NCBI GenBank assembly: GCA_964649675.1
Contig: CAZYPX010000009.1
Location: 1-32,751, forward strand
Length of the DNA: 32,751 bases
Reading direction: 5' to 3'
Origin: CAZVCG01 sp964649675
GTDB lineage: Bacteria > Pseudomonadota > Alphaproteobacteria > UBA9219
How positions within the stretch are numbered: position 1 is the stretch's first letter; each line of letters opens with the position of its first letter. Of the stretch, positions 25,104 through 32,064 are shown piece after piece. Both the position numbers and the translations under genes were made by a program. Under the pieces are notes generated by a model. The model saw only the letters and a list, made by a program, of their open reading frames with translations. It had not been told where the DNA came from and searched no databases.

Positions 25104-26335
25104 CCCAACAACTCCTGCGCTTTGTGGATGGCATTCACCAATACGTCGATTTCTTCTGTCGTGTTATAAAGGCCGAGCGAGGCGCGGGCGGTGGCGGCAA
25201 GGCCGAAGGATTCCACGGCAGGTTGAGCGCAGTGATGGCCGGCGCGGATGGCGACGCCTTCGTTGTCGAGGATCGTGCCGATGTCGTGCGCGTGGATTCC
25301 GTTTAGCACAAATGAAATGATCGCGGCTTTGTTCGGCGCGGTGCCTACCAGCCTGAGGCTGTTAATGCTGCGCAGTTTTTCGGTGGCGTAGGCGAGAAGT
25401 CCGGCTTCATGGCTCGCGATATTCGCCATGCCGAGGCCTGACACGTAATCGATGGCCGCGCCAAGGCCGATCACCTCGGCAATCGGGGGGGTGCCGGCTT
25501 CGAAGCGGAAAGGCGGTTCGCGGAATGTCGTTTTGTCGAACGTAACGCTTTCAATCATGTCGCCACCGCCTTGATAAGGCGGCATTTTCTCCAGCACATC
25601 GCGGCGGCCATAAAGGACGCCGATGCCCGTGGGGCCATAGAGTTTATGGCCTGAAAAGGCGTAGAAATCGGCCCCCAAGGCCTGCATGTCGATCGGCATG
25701 TGGCTGACGGCCTGACAGCCGTCGATAAGAGCCAAGGCGCCGTTTTTGTGCGCGCGTTCGATTATGCCGGCGACGGGCAAGATCGTGCCGAGCGCGTTCG
25801 ACACATGCGCGACGGAGACAAGTTTCGTGCGCGGGGTTAGCCGGCGCTGGAACTCTTCGATGCGCACGTCGCCTTCGGGCGTTATCGGGACAATGCGCAG
25901 TTCGATGCCAATCTGGTCGCGCAGCAATTGCCACGGCACGATGTTGGCGTGATGCTCAAGTTGCGTGATGAGGACTTCGTCGCCCGCCTTCAGGAACGTG
26001 CGGCCCCAGGAGGCGGCGACAAGGTTGATGGATTCCGTCGCGCCGCGCGTGAAGACGATTTCATCCTCATGGGCAGCATTGATAAACCTTTGCACCTTGC
26101 CGCGCACGGCTTCATAGGTGGCTGTGGCGCGTTGGCTCAACTCATGTACGCCGCGATGGATGTTGGCGTAATCGTGTTCATAGAACCGTTGCATGGCATA
26201 GAGGACGGCGCGCGGCTTTTGCGCGCTCGCGCCGTTGTCAAAGTACACAAGCGGCTTGCCATGGACCTTTTCCGCTAAAATGGGAAAATCGGCGCGGAGG
26301 CGGTTCACATCGTAATGGTTCACGTTTGCAGCCAT
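25100..26335 (-). CDS. sufS: Cysteine desulfurase SufS
   Basis: SufS removes sulfur from L-cysteine using PLP and holds it as an enzyme persulfide. The 411-residue class V aminotransferase fold shows VYFDNGASAQKP, NIHRGVHELSQRAT, FTRGATESINLVA, the His-rich LEHHANIVPWQ, IDGCQAVSHMP, and FSGHKLYGPTGIGVLYG with the PLP Lys at 231. FEAGTPPIAEVIGLGAA follows. The catalytic Cys is C369 in RAGHHCAQP, the type II desulfurase pattern. It sits between sufD (about 16-nt overlap at its start) and sufU (4-nt overlap). Confidence 0.96.
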   Translation of the reverse strand: MAANVNHYDVNRLRADFPILAEKVHGKPLVYFDNGASAQKPRAVLYAMQRFYEHDYANIHRGVHELSQRATATYEAVRGKVQRFINAAHEDEIVFTRGATESINLVAASWGRTFLKAGDEVLITQLEHHANIVPWQLLRDQIGIELRIVPITPEGDVRIEEFQRRLTPRTKLVSVAHVSNALGTILPVAGIIERAHKNGALALIDGCQAVSHMPIDMQALGADFYAFSGHKLYGPTGIGVLYGRRDVLEKMPPYQGGGDMIESVTFDKTTFREPPFRFEAGTPPIAEVIGLGAAIDYVSGLGMANIASHEAGLLAYATEKLRSINSLRLVGTAPNKAAIISFVLNGIHAHDIGTILDNEGVAIRAGHHCAQPAVESFGLAATARASLGLYNTTEEIDVLVNAIHKAQELLG

Positions 26336-27567
26336 AAAGTAACCTCTTCGTTCACACTCTCTTTTAATTCCTTGGCCTGAATGTCATCGATAACTTCACC
26401 CAAAAACGCTTCGATGAGCAGCGCGCGGGCTTCGTGTTCGCTGAGGCCGCGCGAGCGCAGGTAGAACATCATGTCGTCGTCCAAGTCGCCGACCGAGCAG
26501 CCGTGGCTGCATTTTACGTCGTCGGCGAAGATTTCGAGTTCCGGTTTGGCGTCCATCTCGGCCTGATCGGAAAGGAGAAGGGCGCGGCTGAGTTGATAAC
26601 CGTCGGTTTTTTGCGCGCCTTCGGCGACGGTGATCTTGCCTTGGAACACGCCTCGAGATTTGCCATCCAGTACGGATTTCACATGCTGCCGGCTGGAGGT
26701 GTGCGGCACAGCGTGGATGACGTGCGAAGTGATGTCGGCATGTTCATCGCCGCGTAGCGTCATCGCGCCGTGCAACCGGCATTGCGCCAGTTTGCCATTT
26801 AGCGAGACTTCGGTTTCGTGGCGCGTAAGCTTGCCGCCGCCAAGCAAGGCGAAATGATCGTAATACGCGCCTTCGGCGACGGTTACATTTGTTTGGGCCA
26901 GATGCGCGGTTGTGGCGGTTCCCTTGATGATCTTGCCGTGGACGAGTTTGGCTTGGTCGTGGAGGTTTATGGATGTTTCGATGACGGCGGCGGCAATGCT
27001 TTGTTGCGTCGACGATGCGGGGATGCAATCCCGCGCCACCATTTGTGCGTTAATCGTTTCATGGCGCTCGATGAGCGTGAGGCGGCCATTCGCGCCGAGC
27101 GTGATGGCGAGTTTGACGTTCGTTTCCGTCGGCGTCGCGGCGGGCAGAGAGAGGAACACCAACTCAAGCGGCGAGGTGATCAAACACGTGTGCTCGGCTA
27201 GCGTGAGGCTGTAACCTTCCTGCACATTGCCTTGCAATATATCGGCGGGAATGCCGTTGAGGTGGGAATGTTCGCTTTGATACAAGCCGTTGAGGAAGAC
27301 GAGACGGGCGTTAAGAACGGCTGCTTCCGTCTGTTTTTCCCTCCCCCTCGCGGGGAGGGATAGGGAGGGGGGCGAACGACTAGGCAACGGCGCAAGATTG
27401 TCGAACAACTCTGACAGGCTTATGGCCCCCACCCCTATCCCTCCCCGCGAGGGGAGGGGGATTGGGTTGCGCTGCTTGTCAAAAATATTCTCCACTTCCG
27501 CCAGACTCGTGTAATGCCACGCTTCGCGATCGGTCTTGCTGCGCTGGATGACGGCGGCGAGGTTCAT
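26320..27567 (-). CDS. sufD: Fe-S assembly protein SufD with palindrome-encoded insert
   Basis: SufD pairs with SufB to form the cluster scaffold, with SufC as ATPase. From ATG 27567 the product is 415 residues. The C-terminal half shows the beta-helix family sequence: HVKSVLDGKSRGVFQGKI, QKTDGYQLSRALLLSDQAEMDAKPELEIFADDVKCSHGCSVGDLD with the conserved His of KCSHG, and LRSRGLSEHEARALLIEAF. Residues ~33-77 are foreign: they read through a Pro/Arg/Gly-rich palindromic element (27337-27471) inserted in frame. Without it the sequence would run FDKQ-TEAAVLNARLVFLNG. ATG 27567 is chosen because it overlaps the HAD stop as ATGA and yields the usual short N-terminus; the frame extends to 27678 without family support. 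Confidence 0.92.
   Translation of the reverse strand: MNLAAVIQRSKTDREAWHYTSLAEVENIFDKQRNPIPLPSRGGIGVGAISLSELFDNLAPLPSRSPPSLSLPARGREKQTEAAVLNARLVFLNGLYQSEHSHLNGIPADILQGNVQEGYSLTLAEHTCLITSPLELVFLSLPAATPTETNVKLAITLGANGRLTLIERHETINAQMVARDCIPASSTQQSIAAAVIETSINLHDQAKLVHGKIIKGTATTAHLAQTNVTVAEGAYYDHFALLGGGKLTRHETEVSLNGKLAQCRLHGAMTLRGDEHADITSHVIHAVPHTSSRQHVKSVLDGKSRGVFQGKITVAEGAQKTDGYQLSRALLLSDQAEMDAKPELEIFADDVKCSHGCSVGDLDDDMMFYLRSRGLSEHEARALLIEAFLGEVIDDIQAKELKESVNEEVTLWLQT
27337..27471 (-). repeat. In-frame palindromic element inside sufD
   Basis: This 135-bp (45-codon) segment has two GC-rich palindromes in inverted orientation. The left end is CCCTCCCC/GGGGAGGG at 27339-27359 followed by ATAGGGAGGGGGGCG; the right end is GGCCCCCACCCCTA followed by CCCTCCCC/GGGGAGGG at 27439-27458. 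A central ~50 bp separates them. Imperfect 6-bp direct repeats flank it (ctgttt 27331-27336, ctgctt 27472-27477 on the plus strand). Both ends closely match those around the DUF559 gene at 29079-29583, so it looks like a short deletion derivative of the same element. It keeps the sufD frame open. Confidence 0.8.
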
Positions 27568-28256
27568 CGGCGGCCTCTGAGCTTTGTGCCAAACACGCGG
27601 TGGGCGATGGCGGGGACTTCGTTGAGATTGTTGATCAGGAAATCCGGTTTGGCGGCGCGAAGCCGTTTTGTCGAACACTGGCCGTTCGTAATGGCGACGG
27701 AAACGACGCCATGATGCTGGGCGATTTCAATTTCTTCCGGCGTATCGCCGATAACGATGGCCTTGTCGGCGTCCTTTTTCTTCAAATAGTCGCCCATCCT
27801 GTCGCTTTTCAGGCGGTGCTTGAAATTGCGGCGATCTTCGCCATTGGCCAGAATTGTCGAGAAATAATCATGAATGCCGAGACGTTTCGTGTGAAGGGCT
27901 ATTTTTTCGGTCGTATGGTTGCTGAGTATCAAGAGATCGTTATTTTGTTTGGCCAGCGTTTGAAGCACGCTACGCGCGCCACGGCGTAGGCGGGCACATT
28001 TGCAGCGGGTTTCATAAATGCGGCCCCACGTCTCGTAAAGCTACTTTTCCCGCGCGTGGAGTTCATTCGTCTCGCAACCAAGGGCAAGATAAAGGTCGGC
28101 GATGGGAAAAGCCCAGCAGTCGATATAACGCTCAAGCGACACGGGGCCGACGTTGAACATCTTCAGCGAATGGTTCGTCGAATGCCAGCAATGGCGCGTG
28201 TCGGCGAAAAGCGTGCCGTTCCAATCGAAGAAGATGGTGGGGCGGGTCTTGGTCAT
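27564..28256 (-). pseudogene. HAD-family phosphatase with in-frame amber codon
   Basis: A haloacid dehalogenase-type hydrolase, probably phosphoglycolate phosphatase-like. One frame runs from ATG 28256 to the TGA at 27564 and is interrupted only by a TAG at 28043-28041 (codon 72). Motif I is FFDWNGTLFADT (D11, N13), motif II is ILSNHT, the loop-3 Lys region is LKSDRMGDYLKKKDADK, and motif IV is VIGDTPEEIEIA. The sequence on each side of the TAG is in frame and family-like, and the total length (230 codons) is normal. Its start overlaps the sufC stop and its stop overlaps the sufD start, each as ATGA. It is therefore an integral operon gene, recently broken by one base change, or read through. 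Confidence 0.8.
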
Positions 28257-29044
28257 TTACGCCCCGTCTTTTGGCAGCATTTTTTGCGTTCGGGGCACGT
28301 CGCCGGATCGCATACGCCCGCGTAGCCTTCGGCCTCGAGTTTGAGGGCAAGTTCCGGCCCGCCGGATTTCTGGATACGCCCGTTCGCCAGCACATGCACG
28401 CGGTCGGGATTGATGTAGTCGAGCAAGCGCTGGTAGTGCGTGATGACGAGCATCGAGCGCGTTGGCGCGCGCATGGCGTTCACGCCGTCGGCGACAATGC
28501 GTAGCGCATCGATGTCGAGGCCGCTGTCGGTTTCGTCGAGCACGCAGAGCGAAGGTTCGAGCAAAGCCATTTGCAAGACTTCGTTGCGCTTTTTCTCGCC
28601 GCCCGAAAAGCCGACGTTCACGGCGCGTTTGAGCATATCTTCGGTCATGCTGAGCGCGGCGGCTTTTTTCTTGAGAAGCTTGAGCACCTGAACAGCGTCG
28701 AGTTCGCTTTCCCCGCGCGCCTTGCGCACGGCGTTCAGCGCCGTTTTCAGGAACAGCATGTTCGTCACACCGGGGATTTCCACGGGATACTGAAAGCCGA
28801 GAAAAACGCCTGCAGCGGCGCGTTCTTCGGGTTTCATGGCCAATAGGTCTTGGCCTTTATAGGTGACGCTGCCTTTGGTCACGTTATAACCCGCGCGTCC
28901 GGCCAGAACGTAGGCCAGCGTGCTTTTGCCCGCGCCGTTCGGCCCCATGATCGCGTGCACTTCGCCCGCGGGTACGTCGAGGTCGATGCCCTTCAAAATG
29001 TCTTCGCCGTCAATGGCGGCGTGGAGGTTTTTAATGTGGAGCAT
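28253..29044 (-). CDS. sufC: Fe-S assembly ATPase SufC
   Basis: SufC is the ABC-type ATPase of the SufBCD scaffold complex and is cytosolic rather than a transporter subunit. The 263-residue protein has Walker A GPNGAGKST at 34-42, the Q-loop FLGFQYPVEIPGV, the signature FSGGEKKRNE, Walker B CVLDETDSGLDIDAL with the SufC-typical ETDSGLD, and the switch His in VITHYQRLLDYI. The end is unusual: after LEAEGYAG the protein adds CDPATCPERKKCCQKTGRK with Cys 245, 250, 256 and 257, which ordinary SufC lacks as far as I know. It overlaps the HAD start by 4 nt. Upstream, the DUF559 gene ends only 6 nt away. Confidence 0.95.
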   Translation of the reverse strand: MLHIKNLHAAIDGEDILKGIDLDVPAGEVHAIMGPNGAGKSTLAYVLAGRAGYNVTKGSVTYKGQDLLAMKPEERAAAGVFLGFQYPVEIPGVTNMLFLKTALNAVRKARGESELDAVQVLKLLKKKAAALSMTEDMLKRAVNVGFSGGEKKRNEVLQMALLEPSLCVLDETDSGLDIDALRIVADGVNAMRAPTRSMLVITHYQRLLDYINPDRVHVLANGRIQKSGGPELALKLEAEGYAGVCDPATCPERKKCCQKTGRK

Positions 29045-29050
29045 GGCGCG

Positions 29051-29509
29051 CTAACTTTCCGCCTGGACAGGTCTAGTTCCCTCCCCCACGCGGGGAGGGC
29101 AAGGGAGGGGGGCGTTCCGCTTGGCGCAGAGCCGATTGTTGTTCAACAGGCGTTCTGTTTGTGTCAAAATAACTTCAACAACTCCTAGAGTGTTTTTCAT
29201 AATGTCATCATTACTGAATCGCAAAATGGTGTAGCTTTCATTGCTAAGAAATTGATCCCTAACCATATCGTATATCTGACGCGCGTCATGAGACGAACCG
29301 TCCAGCTCGATGAGTAACCGCGCTTTCAAGCAAGCAAAATCGGCAATATACGGATGAACTACATGTTGACGCCTGAATTTGAAGCCCTTTGCGGCGGCAT
29401 TTTCACGTAAGGCAACCCACAGCTTTTTCTCAACCGAGGACGCTTCGTTTCTGAGCTTTTTGGCTATGCGATAATCAGTAGATGTGTTTTTGTGATCGTT
29501 TAGACGCAT
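29051..29509 (-). CDS. DUF559-family (Vsr-like) endonuclease-fold protein
   Basis: DUF559 proteins have a predicted PD-(D/E)XK nuclease fold related to Vsr. Residues ~13-115 fit: AKKLRNEASSVEKKLWVALR, FKFRRQHVVHPYIADFACLKARLLIELDGSSHD with D57, E68, D70 and H74 as likely catalytic residues, then YDMVRDQFLSNESYTILRFSNDDIM. The last ~20 residues (APLPCPPRVGEGTRP) read through a GC-rich palindrome, so the C-terminus is repeat-encoded. The gene is AT-richer than the suf genes around it. It is bounded on both sides by inverted palindromic ends and interrupts the normal sufB-sufC adjacency, pointing to a mobile cargo or self-mobilising gene. The ATG at 29509 has only a weak ribosome site. Confidence 0.85.
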   Translation of the reverse strand: MRLNDHKNTSTDYRIAKKLRNEASSVEKKLWVALRENAAAKGFKFRRQHVVHPYIADFACLKARLLIELDGSSHDARQIYDMVRDQFLSNESYTILRFSNDDIMKNTLGVVEVILTQTERLLNNNRLCAKRNAPLPCPPRVGEGTRPVQAES

Positions 29510-29583
29510 GGCACACCTGTAATCCTTGCATGCAGAGTCAAGCGGATGGCCCCCACCCCTAACCCCTCCCGCGAGGGGAGGGG
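29079..29583 (-). mobile_element. Putative minimal element: DUF559 gene with palindromic ends
   Basis: The left end has CCCTCCCC (29079-29086) and GGGGAGGG (29092-29099), followed by CAAGGGAGGGGGGCG. The right end has GGCCCCCACCCCTAA followed by CCCTCCC (29564-29570) and GGGAGGG (29576-29582). The two ends are inverted relative to each other, and just inside them a short tccgctt-like match extends the inverted repeat. A single DUF559 gene fills the interior. The same left/right end pair bounds the insertion in sufD. No clear target duplication was found here. Mobility is inferred, not shown. Confidence 0.65.
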
Positions 29584-29630
29584 AATAACACTGCGAACCC
29601 TTTGATTCCGAGCATCTATAGGCAAACGTT

Positions 29631-31103
29631 TCACCCCACGCTTCCTTCCAAACTAATGCCGATGAGCTTTTGGGCTTCGACGGCGAATTCCATGGGCAGT
29701 TCCTGCATCACGTCCTTGCAGAAACCGTTGACGATGAGCGCGGTGGCTTCTTCGGCGTTCAGGCCGCGTTGCTGGCAATAGAACAATTGATCGTCGCTGA
29801 TCTTCGACGTCGTGGCCTCGTGTTCGACGCGCGCGGAGGGCAGGCGGGATTCGATATACGGCACGGTGTGAGCCCCGCAGGTGTCGCCGATCAAAAGGCT
29901 GTCGCATTGCGTTTTGTTGCGCGCGCCTTTGGCCGAGCGCAGGATTTTCACGAGGCCCCTATAGGTTTGCTGGGCGCGGCCCGCGCTGATGCCCTTGGAG
30001 ACGATGGTCGAGCGCGTATTCTTGCCGATGTGGATCATCTTCGTGCCCGTGTCGGCTTGCTGGTGATTGTTCGTGATCGCGACGGAGTAAAACTCGCCGA
30101 CAGCATGATCGCCTTGCAAGATGAAGCTGGGATACTTCCACGTAATGGCCGATCCGGTTTCGACCTGTGTCCATGAAATGCGGGAATGATGTCCCCGGCA
30201 CGCGCCGCGCTTGGTGACGAAGTTGTAGATGCCGCCTTTGCCGTTTTCGTCGCCCGGATACCAGTTTTGCACCGTGGCGTATTTGATTTGCGCGTTATCG
30301 TGCGCGATGAGTTCCACCACGGCGGCGTGAAGCTGGTTTTCGTCGCGCTTGGGCGCTGTGCAGCCTTCGAGATAGCTGACGTAGGCATCATCGTCAGCCA
30401 CAATCAGCGTGCGTTCGAACTGCCCCGTGTTCGCCGTATTGATGCGGAAGTAGGTTGATAGCTCCATCGGGCAGCGCGTGCCCTTCGGTACATAGACAAA
30501 TGAACCATCGGTGAATACGGCGGAATTGAGCGTCGCGAAAAAGTTATCCGTGATAGGAACGACAGTGCCGAGATACTTTTGCACTAGCTCAGGATGCTTT
30601 TGCACGGCTTCGGAGATCGGGCAAAAGATGATGCCCATCTCTTCAAGCTTGGCTTTGTACGTCGTGGCGACCGACACGCTGTCGAACACGGCGTCAACCG
30701 CCACTTGTTTCTCTATACCCGCCAGCATCTCCTGTTCGCGCAGGGGGATGCCGAGCTTTTCATACGTTCTCAAGAGTTCGGGATCGACGTCGTCCAGACT
30801 TTTCGGCGCGGCTTTCCGTTTTGGCGCGGCGTAATAGCTGATGTCCTGATAGTCGATAGGCGGATACTTGACGCGCGCCCAGTCGGGTTCTTTCATCGTT
30901 TGCCAATGTTTGAACGCTTTCAACCGCCACGCTAATAGCCACGCGGGTTCGTTCTTTTTCGCCGAGATGAAACGGATCGTGTCTTCAGAAAGGCCTTTAG
31001 GCGCGGTCTCGGTCTCGATCACCGTGACAAAGCCGTGCTTATAGGCGGAAGGCGTTAAGGCTTCCGTCCGTGGCTTTGCGTCGGCGTTGTGTTTGTTCAT
31101 CAT
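29631..31103 (-). CDS. sufB: Fe-S assembly scaffold protein SufB
   Basis: SufB is the scaffold subunit on which nascent Fe-S clusters form with SufC and SufD. The 490-residue protein has the family N-region (YKHGFVTVIETETAPKGLSEDTIRFIS, EPAWLLAWRLKAFKHW) and VSVATTYKAKLEEMGIIF. Mid-protein are VPKGTRCPMELSTYFRINT, YLEGCTAPKRDENQLHAAVVEL and NWYPGDENGKGGIYNFVTKRG. The C-terminal beta-helix carries KTQCDSLLIGDTCGAHTVPYIE and VEHEATTSKISDDQLFYCQQRGL, with the Cys and Glu used in cluster building. It begins 9 nt after the regulator gene. sufC would normally follow directly; here the DUF559 element intervenes (121 nt from the sufB stop to its gene). Confidence 0.97.
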   Translation of the reverse strand: MMNKHNADAKPRTEALTPSAYKHGFVTVIETETAPKGLSEDTIRFISAKKNEPAWLLAWRLKAFKHWQTMKEPDWARVKYPPIDYQDISYYAAPKRKAAPKSLDDVDPELLRTYEKLGIPLREQEMLAGIEKQVAVDAVFDSVSVATTYKAKLEEMGIIFCPISEAVQKHPELVQKYLGTVVPITDNFFATLNSAVFTDGSFVYVPKGTRCPMELSTYFRINTANTGQFERTLIVADDDAYVSYLEGCTAPKRDENQLHAAVVELIAHDNAQIKYATVQNWYPGDENGKGGIYNFVTKRGACRGHHSRISWTQVETGSAITWKYPSFILQGDHAVGEFYSVAITNNHQQADTGTKMIHIGKNTRSTIVSKGISAGRAQQTYRGLVKILRSAKGARNKTQCDSLLIGDTCGAHTVPYIESRLPSARVEHEATTSKISDDQLFYCQQRGLNAEEATALIVNGFCKDVMQELPMEFAVEAQKLIGISLEGSVG

Positions 31104-31112
31104 AGGCCCGCA

Positions 31113-31571
31113 TCATGTGGTCGTGCGCGTTATGGCGGATTTGGCCGATGGGGCTTTCATCAGCCAAGCCGGATCGGTCACAAGATCGGACAAAAACACG
31201 GTCTCCAGAGCGAGCCGGACGGCCTTATTGATCTTGTCCCAACCGCCATGCATCGGGCACAGTGCCTGTACGGCGCAATTGGGTTCGCCCTCGTTGACGC
31301 AATCCGTCAGCGCGATAGGCCCATCGATTGCCTCGATGATCCGTGCGATGGTGATTTCCTGGGATGCGAGCGCAAGCCGGTATCCCCCGGCCGCACCGCG
31401 TTGCGCATGCACAATACCGGCTTTGGCCAATACTTTCATAAGTTTAGCGACGGTAGGCGCTGGCAGGGTTGTTTTTTCAGTGAGTTCTGATGCGGCCCAA
31501 GAACGATCTTCGCTAACCATTTGAAGAAGGATGATGAACGAATAGTCGGCCAGTTTGCTCATGCGTATCAT
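31113..31571 (-). CDS. Rrf2-family SUF system regulator
   Basis: A 152-residue Rrf2/IscR-like transcription factor, probably binding a [2Fe-2S] or other cluster and repressing or adjusting suf expression by iron or cluster status. The winged helix is clear: LADYSFIILLQMVSEDRSWAASELTEKTTLPAPTVAKLMKVLAKAGIVHAQRGAAGGYRLA. Three Cys follow at 91, 99 and 105 (spacing Cx7Cx5C, against Cx5Cx5C in classical IscR). The closest described type is the SUF regulator that heads sufBCDS operons in gamma- and alphaproteobacteria. It is the first gene of the operon; a dyad over the predicted start site of its own promoter suggests autoregulation. An ATG three codons in (31562) is an alternative start. Confidence 0.9.
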   Translation of the reverse strand: MIRMSKLADYSFIILLQMVSEDRSWAASELTEKTTLPAPTVAKLMKVLAKAGIVHAQRGAAGGYRLALASQEITIARIIEAIDGPIALTDCVNEGEPNCAVQALCPMHGGWDKINKAVRLALETVFLSDLVTDPAWLMKAPSAKSAITRTTT

Positions 31572-31588
31572 GGAGACCCCGCCACAAT

Positions 31589-31607
31589 CAGTATTTAATT
31601 GGTACTG
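31589..31607 (-). promoter_or_regulatory. Operator-like dyad at the suf operon start site
   Basis: CAGTA (31589-31593) and TACTG (31603-31607) form a perfect 5-bp inverted repeat with a 9-nt AT-rich centre, directly downstream of the -10 and spanning the predicted transcription start. This is a reasonable site for the Rrf2 protein encoded by the first gene. No match to a specific published Rrf2 box is claimed. Confidence 0.5.
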
Positions 31608-31636
31608 CTTATGGCCGCGTGCGCCGTTCTTGTCAA
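31608..31636 (-). promoter_or_regulatory. Predicted sigma70-type promoter of the suf operon
   Basis: On the minus strand, a perfect TTGACA -35 (plus 31631-31636), a 17-nt spacer and CATAAG as -10 (plus 31608-31613, four of six). The predicted start lies near 31601, about 30 nt before the regulator ATG. Confidence 0.65.
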
Positions 31637-31659
31637 GGTTCTTGGCGGAAAAAGGGGAC

Positions 31660-32064
31660 TCAGCTCCCTCCGGCCGATATTTCTCCCGAGGCGATATGGT
31701 AGGACTGGTGTGGGTGCAGCGTGATTTCTACGGTTTCGCCTCCCTCTGGCGGGGAAAAGACAAGCGTGACGCGGTCTTCCTGCACGTCCTTAATGAGCAA
31801 GTCCGTTTTTCGAGTGTCCGGCGTCCACTTCTCGCCCTTCAACCACACGGTCCATTGCTTTGGGCCAAAATACAGGATGGCTCCCAGGGCAATGACGTTT
31901 TTGTCCTGAAAAAAATGGTGCGAGCTGTCGACCGCCTGACCTATTTTTTCCATATCCGCGACGGAGAAAAACAGGGATTCGTTCAGGGGAGCGCTCTTTG
32001 CGCGCGCCGCGAGAGTCAGGCCGAGGACGGCGATGCATAAAACAAAGGCGAAGCGTTTCGTCAT
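31660..32064 (-). CDS. Hypothetical exported protein
   Basis: A 134-residue protein with a clear signal peptide (MTKRFAFVLCIAVLGLTLAARAKSA). The mature part ends with a small beta-rich region (LLIKDVQEDRVTLVFSPPEGG, VEITLHPHQSYHIASGEI). That resembles the C-terminal loading segments of secretion or pilus accessory proteins (PilP/GspC-like), but the match is not strong enough to assign. It overlaps the upstream gene by 4 nt (ATGA), so the two are coupled. It converges towards the suf regulator's promoter region, with its stop about 90 nt away. No enzyme motif is seen. Confidence 0.75.
   Translation of the reverse strand: MTKRFAFVLCIAVLGLTLAARAKSAPLNESLFFSVADMEKIGQAVDSSHHFFQDKNVIALGAILYFGPKQWTVWLKGEKWTPDTRKTDLLIKDVQEDRVTLVFSPPEGGETVEITLHPHQSYHIASGEISAGGS

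Noticed and set aside
27290..27514. Possible CRISPR-like repeats in the sufD region (two similar GC-rich units)
   Set aside because: Only two units, in inverted orientation, each itself palindromic and inside a coding frame; this is an element with inverted ends, not an array.
27568..27678. Longer sufD start giving 37 extra residues
   Set aside because: The extension is Arg/Pro-rich, overlaps the HAD gene extensively and lacks family similarity; the ATGA overlap at 27567 is the better start.
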